Source: Nocardiopsis terrae (lineage in GTDB: Bacteria > Actinomycetota > Actinomycetes > Streptosporangiales > Streptosporangiaceae). From it: a DNA stretch of 64,000 bases. Positions 50,912 to 58,540 of this stretch are shown here, one piece after another. Both the position numbers and the translations under genes were made by a program. The DNA lies in assembly GCF_014651695.1 (NCBI RefSeq), contig NZ_BMXJ01000008.1, positions 62,001 to 126,000 of the forward strand, in the 5' to 3' direction. Numbering within the stretch: the stretch's first letter is position 1; every line of letters starts with the position of its first letter. The notes beneath the pieces are model-generated. The model was not told the origin of the DNA. It ran no database searches and saw nothing but the letters and a program-made list of their open reading frames with translations.

Positions 50912-52156
50912 ATGCCCAAGGACCTGTACGAACTCGGAGAGGTTCCGCCCCTGGGCCACGTGCCCGCGCGGATGCACGCCTTCACCATCCGGAGGGAGCG
51001 CTACGGCACGCCCCGCGAGGCCTTCGCCCGCGAGGTCGTTCCGGTGCCCGAGCTCAGGCCCGGCCACGTCCTCGTGTACACGATGGCCGCGGGCATCAAC
51101 TACAACAACGTCTGGGCGGCCAAGGGGCACCCGGCCGACGTGATCGCCGCCCGGGAGAAGGCGGGGGCGACCGACGAGTACCACATCGGCGGCTCGGACG
51201 GCTCCGGGGTGGTCTGGGCCGTGGGTGAGGGCGTGCGCGGTGTCGAGGTCGGCGACCACGTCATCCTCGCCTCAGGGCAGTGGGACGAGAGCTCGGACGA
51301 CATCCGGATGGGCGGCGACCCCATCGCCTCGAAGAGCATGCGGGTGTGGGGCTACGAGCACAACTACGGCTCCTTCGGCCAGTTCACCCTGGTGCAGGAC
51401 GTCCAGTGCCACCGCAAGCCGGAGCGGATGCCCTGGGACGTGGCGGGCGGTTTCCTGGCCAGCGCCGCCACCTCCTACCGGCAGCTCTTCGGCTGGGAGC
51501 CCAACGTCGTGCGCCCCGGCGATCCGGTGCTGATCTGGGGCGGCGCGGGCGGGCTGGGCACCTCGGCGATCCAGCTCGCCCGTCAGGTGGGCGGCAGGCC
51601 GGTCGCCGTGGTCTCCACCCCGAAGAAGGCCGAACTGTGCCGTGAACTCGGCGCGGTCGGCACGATCCTGCGCACCGAGTTCGACCACTGGGGCCGGGTG
51701 CCCGACGAGAGCGACGCCCAGGCCTTCGCCGCCTGGATGCGCGGGGCCAGGGCGTTCGGGAAGAAGTTCTGGGAGGCGTTGGGTGAGCGGCGCTCGCCCA
51801 GGATCGTCTTCGAGCACACCGGGGCCGACACCCTGCCGACCTCGCTCTACCTGTGCGACAACTCGGGAATGGTGGTGACCTGCGGGGCCACCTCGGGCTT
51901 CCAGGCCGACGTGGACCTTCGTTTCCTGTGGATGCGGCTCAAGCGCCTCCAGGGTTCGCACTTCGCCTCGCCCGCGCAGTGCCGCATGGTCATCGACCTG
52001 GTCGAGGGCGGCCAGCTCGACCCGTGTGTGACGAGGACGGTGTCCTTCGACGAGATCGGTGAGGCCCACCAGCTGCTGCACGAGAACAAGCAGCCCCCGG
52101 GCAATATGGCGGCCCTGGTCAACGCCGCCCCGGGTCAGGTCGGAATCGACCTCTAG
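50912..52156 (+). CDS. ccr: Crotonyl-CoA carboxylase/reductase
   Basis: A 414-residue medium-chain reductase of the crotonyl-CoA carboxylase/reductase type, which makes ethylmalonyl-CoA from crotonyl-CoA, CO2 and NADPH. The CCR-specific stretches ALYTM-like VLVYTMAAGINYNNVWAAKG, GSDGSGVVWAVG, VWGYEHNYGSFGQF and the nucleotide loop WGGAGGLGTSAIQLARQVGG are present, with FEHTGADTLPTSLYLCDNSGMVVTCGATSG near the C-terminus. Somewhat shorter than the common 440-450 residues. ATG 50912 follows CGAAAGGA. It serves the ethylmalonyl-CoA pathway or supplies a PKS extender unit; the PKS begins 6.4 kb downstream. Confidence 0.88.
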   Translation: MPKDLYELGEVPPLGHVPARMHAFTIRRERYGTPREAFAREVVPVPELRPGHVLVYTMAAGINYNNVWAAKGHPADVIAAREKAGATDEYHIGGSDGSGVVWAVGEGVRGVEVGDHVILASGQWDESSDDIRMGGDPIASKSMRVWGYEHNYGSFGQFTLVQDVQCHRKPERMPWDVAGGFLASAATSYRQLFGWEPNVVRPGDPVLIWGGAGGLGTSAIQLARQVGGRPVAVVSTPKKAELCRELGAVGTILRTEFDHWGRVPDESDAQAFAAWMRGARAFGKKFWEALGERRSPRIVFEHTGADTLPTSLYLCDNSGMVVTCGATSGFQADVDLRFLWMRLKRLQGSHFASPAQCRMVIDLVEGGQLDPCVTRTVSFDEIGEAHQLLHENKQPPGNMAALVNAAPGQVGIDL

Positions 52157-52638
52157 GCGGGTCCGGGCGCCGGGTGTCGCCGAAGCGGCCGGTGAAGTGA
52201 TTCTGGTGACACCCGGCAAGAATCAGACAAAATACCACAAAATACCCGGTTCTCCTTCTGGTCGAAGAGCTTATTTTTCGTTGTTTGTGCACGTCGCAAG
52301 GGTGCCGTCCGATGCTTTTCCGGTCCTTCTTCGATTCTTCTGTCAAGCTGGTCGTCCTTTGTTAGTCTGACGAACCGAACGACGGTTCTCGGTGGAAGAA
52401 CAGGAATTGTGTGGAGCACGGACACATGTCCGCCTGATCGGGCGCTCTCCGACGATCACGCTGAAGGTCCGCCACACCTGTTCCCGCTGCCCCGAAAACG
52501 GTCGAGGCGTTCCCCCGGCGTTCGGGACGCCTGGTCGCACCAGTGCCCCGACGGGGCCCCGGAGTGACTTCCTCCCTGGTCAGGGCGGTGGTGCGGGGCC
52601 ACCGCCAATCCGCCCACCTGATTCGAGGAGACGAGATT
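52157..52638. other. 482-bp intergenic region upstream of conservon, with AT-rich repeat
   Basis: Ten-bp inverted segments GCCGGGTGTC (52169-52178) and GACACCCGGC (52208-52217) enclose a 29-nt loop after the CCR gene. Next is an exact 10-bp tandem repeat ACAAAATACC (52227-52246) in a strikingly AT-rich block up to about 52380, probably the conservon promoter region. GAACC/GGTTC arms lie near 52372-52388. No gene seen. Confidence 0.55.
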
Positions 52639-55290
52639 GTGGCACAGGCGCAGTCACCGCACGAGCGCGATGACAACCCCCTGGCCAAGATGATGTCGAC
52701 GGAGGATGGGCGTGGAGCCAGGCGTGAAGGAAGGTTCCGCCGGGCCATCTCCCGGATGGTCAAGTCCCAGGAACCCCCGTCACCGGAGACCGAGCAAGGA
52801 CATCCCGTGCATCAGCCCGTGCATCCGCACTCGCAGGACCCCGACCGGACGTCGGACGGCGAGGAGACATCCGCGACGGAGCCCCCCACCGGACCCTTCT
52901 CCGCGTCCGCCGAGAACGGCTACCGTCCCACACCCCGGGTGAGCGTTCCCAACCCCTACACGACCCGGAGCGTCGACGTCGACGATGTCGACACCGGCGC
53001 CAACCCGGTCGGCCAGTGGCGCGGCGTCGGACTCCACGAGCCCGAACCGCGCAGCCCGCACATCCCCGCCACCACGGACACCATGACCGACACCCCCACA
53101 CCTCCAGAGCACACAGAGCGGCCCGAGGCCCCTGTGTCCCCGACGGCCTCCACGGCCCCCGACCCCGCTCCCCGCCAACGGTCCGCACCGGGGCAGGACG
53201 CGGTTCGCGAACCCCGGCGGCCCGAGGCCCGGCAGCCCGAACCCCAGCAGCCCGAACCCCAGTGGCCCGCGGCCGAGCCCGCGGCGCCCCAGCGGCAGTG
53301 GACGCCTCCCCAGGGGGACCACGCCCACCAGGGGTACGAGGAACGGCCGCAGGCACCGTACGAGCCGCCGCGCACCTCGCCCGACGCCCCCCGGGGAGCG
53401 GAGCGGGGCCGCAACACCGGGCCCGCCTACGGCCACGCTCCGCAGGGGCCCCAGCCCCACAACGGCTACCGGGAGCCGCAGGGCCACCCGGACCAGTACG
53501 GCTACCAGGGGCACCCCGGCTACCCCGAACCGCAGGGCCAACAGGGCTACCAGGGTTACCAGGGGCAGTACGGGCACCAGGGCCAGCCCGCGGCCCCGCA
53601 GCCGCCGCACGGCTACCAGTGGCCGTACCAGGAGGGCCACGCCCCGCCCGCGCCCCACCCGGGGTACCCGCGGGCCGACCACCCGGTGCCGCCGCAGCCC
53701 GCGCCGCACTACCCGGCGCCCTACCCGCCGCACCCCCAGCCGCTGCCGTACCAGAGCGCCTACCCGCCGCCCTACCAGCCGCCCGGCTACGTCTACCCGG
53801 GCCAGCCGGTGGTCTACCCGGGCCAGTTCGCCCCCTACGGCCAGTTCAACCCCTACGGGCAGCCCGTGCAGCACGTCATCGTGCTCACCGCCGGGCAGCA
53901 GCCGCAGATCGTCAGCGCCGAGTCGGCCGCCACGCTGTTCGCCGAACGCGCCGAACCGTCCCCTCCCCGGGAGGTGGGCCAGGACAAGGCGCTCCCCAGG
54001 TCCGAGGCCGAGACCGAGGCCGCCGAGGATCAGGACCGGGCCCGGGAGGAGGGCCCGGCGGAGCAGGCGGACGGGTCGGACCGGAACGGGGCCGAGGCGA
54101 AGCCGGAGAGCGCCTCCCGGGCCGGGGCCGCGGACCCGGCCGCCGAGGACGGCGCGGCCGCCTCCCGGACCGCCTCGACCGCCGACGCCGCGGCCGCCGA
54201 GTCCCCGAACGACTCGTCGGGCGACCTCCTCAACGAGGCACTCGCCGGTCTGGCCATGCGCGACCTGTCCCTGGTCGACGCGCTGCTGGAGATGGTCGAG
54301 GCACTGGAGACCGACGCCCAGGACCCCGACCTCCTCGACAAGCTCTTCCAGATCGACAACTTCGCGACCCGTATGCGACGCAACGGGGAGAACTTCCTGG
54401 TGCTGACCGGGCACGACGGCGGCGAGTCCGACGCCCACGACGAGATCGTCCCCCTGCTCGACGTCGCCCGTGCCGCGACCTCGGAGATCAAGGACTACCC
54501 CAGGGTCAGCCTGGGCAAGCTCCCGCAGACCTCCATCACCGGTCTGGCCGCCGACGACATCAGCCACCTCCTGGCCGAGCTGTTGGACAACGCCACCGCG
54601 AACTCGCCCGAGCACTCACAGGTGGTGATCAGCGCGCAGGAGCTGGAGGACGGACGCCTGATGGTCGTCGTCGAGGACGAGGGCGTGGGCATCCCCGAGA
54701 CCCAGCTGGCGGAGCTCAACAGCCGCCTGGACGGGGAGCCGGTCCTGGACGACGAGGTACCCCGGCACATGGGCCTGTACGTGGCCAGCAGGATCGCGCA
54801 GAAGCACGGTCTGGAGACCCGCCTGGAGTCCCGCTCCTTCCGCGGGGTCAGCGCCTACACGATCGTCCCCAAGGGGCTCCTGCGGGTGGCCACGCCCCGG
54901 CAGCCCGGACAGACCCGAACCTCCACGATTCCCAGCGTGAGCGCTCCCGTGACACCGACCGGACCGATCCCGCAGCAGCCCGTCAACGGCAAGGGAGGCA
55001 ACGGCTCCAACGGTGCCAAGCCCGCCTCGTCCGCCAGCGGGAACTCGTCGGTGACCTCCGCCGGCCTCCCCCGGCGCAGTGCCACCCCGCACGGGTCGCC
55101 GCTGCGGATGATGCCGCACCCCGGTGCGCTCTCGGATAACCCGCCGCCTCCGCCGAAGGGCCGGGAGGACACCCCGCCCAAGCTCACCGGCGAGGCCCGG
55201 GCGGAGCAGATCCGCGACGAGCTCGGCGACTTCCTCGACGGGGAACGCGCCGCCCTCGACGGTGAGGACCTCGGGGATGACAAGGAATGA
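52639..55290 (+). CDS. CvnA-like conservon ATPase with long disordered N-terminus
   Basis: An 883-residue protein, first of a conservon. There is no signal, membrane helix, NIT or HAMP domain; instead residues about 40-530 are low complexity, with a Pro/Gln/Tyr/Gly-rich core (about 270-415, GYQGYQGQYGHQ type). Residues about 535-755 are the kinase core: DPDLLDKLFQIDNFATRMRR, N-box LLAELLDNATANS, G1 DEGVGIP and G2 HMGLYVASRIA. In typical CvnA proteins the first of these reads LDHLATRMRR; here Asn replaces that His. GTG 52639 follows GAGGAG. It probably works with the roadblock, DUF742 and GTPase proteins downstream. Confidence 0.87.
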   Translation: MAQAQSPHERDDNPLAKMMSTEDGRGARREGRFRRAISRMVKSQEPPSPETEQGHPVHQPVHPHSQDPDRTSDGEETSATEPPTGPFSASAENGYRPTPRVSVPNPYTTRSVDVDDVDTGANPVGQWRGVGLHEPEPRSPHIPATTDTMTDTPTPPEHTERPEAPVSPTASTAPDPAPRQRSAPGQDAVREPRRPEARQPEPQQPEPQWPAAEPAAPQRQWTPPQGDHAHQGYEERPQAPYEPPRTSPDAPRGAERGRNTGPAYGHAPQGPQPHNGYREPQGHPDQYGYQGHPGYPEPQGQQGYQGYQGQYGHQGQPAAPQPPHGYQWPYQEGHAPPAPHPGYPRADHPVPPQPAPHYPAPYPPHPQPLPYQSAYPPPYQPPGYVYPGQPVVYPGQFAPYGQFNPYGQPVQHVIVLTAGQQPQIVSAESAATLFAERAEPSPPREVGQDKALPRSEAETEAAEDQDRAREEGPAEQADGSDRNGAEAKPESASRAGAADPAAEDGAAASRTASTADAAAAESPNDSSGDLLNEALAGLAMRDLSLVDALLEMVEALETDAQDPDLLDKLFQIDNFATRMRRNGENFLVLTGHDGGESDAHDEIVPLLDVARAATSEIKDYPRVSLGKLPQTSITGLAADDISHLLAELLDNATANSPEHSQVVISAQELEDGRLMVVVEDEGVGIPETQLAELNSRLDGEPVLDDEVPRHMGLYVASRIAQKHGLETRLESRSFRGVSAYTIVPKGLLRVATPRQPGQTRTSTIPSVSAPVTPTGPIPQQPVNGKGGNGSNGAKPASSASGNSSVTSAGLPRRSATPHGSPLRMMPHPGALSDNPPPPPKGREDTPPKLTGEARAEQIRDELGDFLDGERAALDGEDLGDDKE

Positions 55291-55386
55291 CCCCCCGACC
55301 AGTCGGCCCACGCACCCGGCGCGGGCCCACACACCCCAGAACCCCCAGCGAAAACGACACTCGGCCGAGGCAGGTAGAGCACAAGC

Positions 55387-55812
55387 ATGACTGAATCCAC
55401 GAACGACAGCGTTGAGAACTTCTCGTGGCTCATCGACCGGTTCGTCCGGGACGTGCGCGGTGTCGAGCACGCCGTGGTGGTCTCCTCCGACGGCCTGGTC
55501 CTGACCCACTCGAGCGACTTCCCCGAGGAGCACGCCGAGCAGCTCGCGGCGATCGCCAGCGGCCTCCACAGCCTGGCGGTCGGCGGGGCCGGCCTGTTCC
55601 AGCGGGGCGAGTGCGAGCAGTTGCTCGTCCGCTTCAACCACGGCCACCTCTTCATCATGGCCATCAGTGACGGTTCCTGTATGGCGGTGCTCACCGCACC
55701 CGGTACGGAGCTGAAGATCGTCGGTTTCCAGATGGCCAAGCTCGTGGACAACGTCGCCCACGTGCTCACGCCGCAGTTGCGCTCGCAGCTGCGCGAGGTC
55801 ATCCAGAACTGA
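55387..55812 (+). CDS. Roadblock/LC7 domain protein (CvnB-like)
   Basis: A 141-residue roadblock/LC7 protein: FSWLIDRFVRDVRGVEHAVVVSSDGLVLTHSSDFPEE and GGAGLFQRGECEQLLVRFNHGHLFIMAISDGSCMAVLT are the standard conservon B signatures. Roadblock proteins act as regulators (GAP-like) of small GTPases such as the one encoded two genes on. It follows the kinase-like gene by 96 bp and starts at ATG 55387. Confidence 0.92.
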   Translation: MTESTNDSVENFSWLIDRFVRDVRGVEHAVVVSSDGLVLTHSSDFPEEHAEQLAAIASGLHSLAVGGAGLFQRGECEQLLVRFNHGHLFIMAISDGSCMAVLTAPGTELKIVGFQMAKLVDNVAHVLTPQLRSQLREVIQN

Positions 55813-55858
55813 CGACGGTGACCCGTAACGGTTCGGCAGGAATGAGGTTGCCGCGGCT

Positions 55859-56218
55859 ATGAGCTTCCGCAGGCGAAGGAGTAACCGTGTTCGCCCGTTC
55901 ACCTTCACAGGTGGGCGGACGCGGTCACGGCATCCGCTGATGGTGCAGACCCTGGTCTCGACGTCCGAGCCCGGGCAGGACCCTCCTGGCACCCTCATGC
56001 CGGAGTCGATCAGTATTTACAAACTGTGCCGGGAGACGCGGTCTCTCGCCGAGGTGTCGGCTGAGTTGAACATCCCCCTGGGTGTCACCCAGGTCCTGAT
56101 CAGTGACCTGGCTGAGCAGGACCTGGTGTACATCCACCCGACCATCACCGGCAGCAGTCCGTCCGAAAACCAGGTTCTGGAGAGGGCTCTTCGTGGTCTC
56201 GAACGACTTTTCCAGTGA
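55859..56218 (+). CDS. DUF742 protein (CvnC-like)
   Basis: A 119-residue DUF742 protein: VRPFTFTGGRTRSRHPL at the start, then ESISIYKLCRETRSLAEVSAELNIPLGVTQVLISDLAEQDLVYIH, a winged-helix-like region. DUF742 is the third element of every conservon. ATG 55859 is the likely start. Its 3-prime end overlaps the GTPase gene by 26 bp, which couples the two. Confidence 0.92.
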   Translation: MSFRRRRSNRVRPFTFTGGRTRSRHPLMVQTLVSTSEPGQDPPGTLMPESISIYKLCRETRSLAEVSAELNIPLGVTQVLISDLAEQDLVYIHPTITGSSPSENQVLERALRGLERLFQ

Positions 56219-56798
56219 CAGCAGGTCGAATCGCAAGAAGATGTCGAGCAAGATCGTCATCGCCGGCGGCTTCGGTGCCGGCAAGACGACCTTGGTGAGC
56301 TCGGTGTCGGAGATTCCGCCGGTCACTACCGAAGCGATCATGACCGAGGCCAGTGTCGGGCACGACGACACCTCGGTCACACCCGACAAGACGACGACCA
56401 CCGTCGCGATGGACTTCGGTCGCATCACCATCGACGACGAACTGGTCATGTACATGTTCGGCACACCGGGCCAGGCGCGGTTCTGGTTCATGTGGGACGA
56501 TCTCGTCCGGGGTGCCGTGGGCGCCGTCGTCGTGGTCGACTGCAGGAGGCTCGCGGACTCCTTCGACGCCGTCGACTACTTCGAGACGAACAAGCGCATC
56601 CCCTACATCGTGGCGCTCAACAAGTTCGAGGGACGTCTGGACTACACCTCCGAGCAGGTCCGCGAGGCCCTGGAGGTCAGCCCCGAGGTCCCGATCATCG
56701 ATTTCGACGCCAGGCACAGGACGTCCGGCGGCGACGTGCTCAAGACGCTGCTGCGGTACGCGCTCGAGCACAACCGAGCGAGCGAGCCCGTCGCCTGA
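56193..56798 (+). CDS. Conservon small GTPase (CvnD-like)
   Basis: A 201-residue Ras-like GTPase. G1 is GGFGAGKTT (25-33), the switch region carries TTVAMDFGRI, G3 is FGTPGQ instead of the eukaryotic DTAGQ, and G4 is ALNKFEG (NKxE rather than NKxD). These are the usual features of the actinobacterial conservon D/MglA-like group. GTG 56193 lies inside the DUF742 gene behind GGAGAGGG and gives the normal short N-terminus. Confidence 0.92.
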   Translation: MVSNDFSSDSRSNRKKMSSKIVIAGGFGAGKTTLVSSVSEIPPVTTEAIMTEASVGHDDTSVTPDKTTTTVAMDFGRITIDDELVMYMFGTPGQARFWFMWDDLVRGAVGAVVVVDCRRLADSFDAVDYFETNKRIPYIVALNKFEGRLDYTSEQVREALEVSPEVPIIDFDARHRTSGGDVLKTLLRYALEHNRASEPVA

Positions 56799-56869
56799 CG
56801 GGCGGGGAGCCCTTGGACCCCCTGGTCTCCCCACGGCCCCGTAGATTCCCCAGGAAAGTTAGCGACACA

Positions 56870-58126
56870 ATGCGCAAGATCCTTATCGTCGGCGCGGGCC
56901 ACGCCGGCCTGCACCTGGCCCACGGGCTCCTGACCCATGGCTACGACGTCACGGTGATCACGGGGCAGTCCTCGACGGAGATCAGGACCGGGAAACCCTC
57001 CATCTCCCAGTTCACCCTGCCCACCGCCCTGGAGTACGAGCGCAAGTTCGACCTCGACTTCTGGAGCGCACTGTCGCCCCAGATCCGTGAGCAGAAGCTC
57101 TTCATGTACGTGGGCGGTGAGAAGGTCACGTCTCTCACCGGAAGCTCGCACCCGGGCAACGGCTACACGGTCTCGGTGGACCGACGGGTGAAGATGGCTG
57201 ACTGGTTGGAGTCCTTCGAGGACCGTGGCGGCAAGGTGGTGATCCACGGTGTCACCGTCTCCGACCTGGACTACTTCTCCCGGATGTTCGACCTGATCAT
57301 CGTCGCGGTCGGTCACGGAGAACTGGGGCAGCTCTTCGACCACGACAGCAGCCGGTTCAGCGGTGCGCGGCCGCGCTCGCTGGCGCAGGCCTACATCTAC
57401 GACGTGTGGCCCGACCCCGAGGAGTCGGAGAACATCGGGTGGGCGGCCATCACACAAGAGGCCGGGAACATCATCTTCATCCCGATCCTGAGCCAGGAGG
57501 GGCCCTGCCACAGCCTGCTCATGGTCGACAAGAAGGGCAGCCCGATGGACGCCTGGCCCGACCGGCCGGGCCCGCAGGAGCAGCTGCGCAGGATGAAGGA
57601 CCTCACCCGCAAGTACGCCCCCGCTTTCTTCGAGCGGGTACGGGACGCCGAACTGGTCGACGGCCGCAGCACGCTGGTGGAGGACCTGACCCCGCAGGTG
57701 CGCAACCCGGTGGGCACCCTTCCCTCGGGAGGGAAGGTCCTGGGCATGGCCGACGTGGTGGTCACCATGGACCCCTTCGTCGGGCAGAGCTGGAACAACT
57801 CCACCCGGTGCGCTGAGGCTTACCTGGACAGTATCGTCGCGCACGGCGACCAGCCGTTCAGCGAGGATTTCATGGTCAGCGCGTTCGACCGGTTCTGGGA
57901 ATTCGGCCAGGACAACCAGGCGTGGGCCGAGTTCGCTTCCACCATGTGGGAACAGGATCTGCCCGCCCATCTGGAGAACGTCATGGGCGCGGCCTCGCAG
58001 TACCGGGAGATCAGCGACCGTTGGATTCAGGGGTGGGACCTCCCCTCCGACTACAAGAACTGGCTGTTCGACCCCGAGGCCGCCCAGAAGTACATCGACG
58101 AGGTCAAGGCCAGGAACGGCGACTGA
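56870..58126 (+). CDS. Styrene/indole monooxygenase-like flavoprotein (StyA family)
   Basis: A 418-residue single-component FAD oxygenase resembling StyA, the epoxidase of styrene/indole monooxygenases that takes reduced FAD from a separate reductase. The FAD fold opens with ILIVGAGHAGLHLAHGL (GAGHAG at 8-13), then VTVITGQSSTEIRTGK, DRRVKMADWLE and VVVTMDPFVGQSWNNSTRCAEAYLD. No reductase (StyB) gene is in the window. It starts 71 bp after the conservon GTPase and is probably part of the same transcript, in the place where other conservons carry a cytochrome P450. Confidence 0.87.
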   Translation: MRKILIVGAGHAGLHLAHGLLTHGYDVTVITGQSSTEIRTGKPSISQFTLPTALEYERKFDLDFWSALSPQIREQKLFMYVGGEKVTSLTGSSHPGNGYTVSVDRRVKMADWLESFEDRGGKVVIHGVTVSDLDYFSRMFDLIIVAVGHGELGQLFDHDSSRFSGARPRSLAQAYIYDVWPDPEESENIGWAAITQEAGNIIFIPILSQEGPCHSLLMVDKKGSPMDAWPDRPGPQEQLRRMKDLTRKYAPAFFERVRDAELVDGRSTLVEDLTPQVRNPVGTLPSGGKVLGMADVVVTMDPFVGQSWNNSTRCAEAYLDSIVAHGDQPFSEDFMVSAFDRFWEFGQDNQAWAEFASTMWEQDLPAHLENVMGAASQYREISDRWIQGWDLPSDYKNWLFDPEAAQKYIDEVKARNGD

Positions 58127-58540
58127 CCGCGCCGCCGAGGCCGCCGGTGCGGCGGTCCCGGCCCGGCGGAGTGAGGGACCCGACGCCCCTGTGGGTGTCG
58201 GGTCCTTTGTCGTCTTCTCCCGTCTGCCGTGTAGTTCCTTGCCGCATGCTGTCCGAATATATTGTCCGAAATAGCTTCGTTCGTTGTCAGGCGTTGTGAG
58301 CTAGGGCTACGCTTATTCGGGTTGGTGGCTGTTAGTCCCAAATGGCCGTTCATGGGGTGTGCGGTCACCCCCTGGTCGGGAACGGGTGAAAGCTCCCCCC
58401 GCCTCGGTTGAACCGTTCCTGACCTGCAAAGGTTCATGCATCCCGTGCAAATGCACGGATGCGGTGATCCGTGCCGACAATGAGTCGGACAGTATGGGGT
58501 TCGGACCGAAGCGTGCGGTTGACAGTGAAAGGCAACGATT
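58127..58540. other. 414-bp region between monooxygenase and PKS
   Basis: After the terminator come two TGTCCGAA repeats 13 bp apart (58250-58257, 58263-58270), a relatively AT-rich stretch, and an 11-bp inverted repeat with one bulge at 58438-58462 (GCATCCCGTGCA/TGCACGGATGC). A TTGACA lies at 58519-58524. These are probably control elements of the PKS gene. Confidence 0.5.
58176..58208 (+). terminator. Terminator after the conservon-monooxygenase operon
   Basis: GGACCCGACGCCC pairs with GGGTGTCGGGTCC (13 bp, one G-U) over a 4-nt loop, followed by TTT, 49 bp after the monooxygenase stop. Confidence 0.85.

Noticed and set aside
53490..53880. Repetitive GGCTACCAGGG-like DNA that could suggest a CRISPR or minisatellite array
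   Set aside because: The units are imperfect, in frame, and encode the Pro/Gln/Tyr-rich part of the CvnA-like protein; there are no regular spacers.
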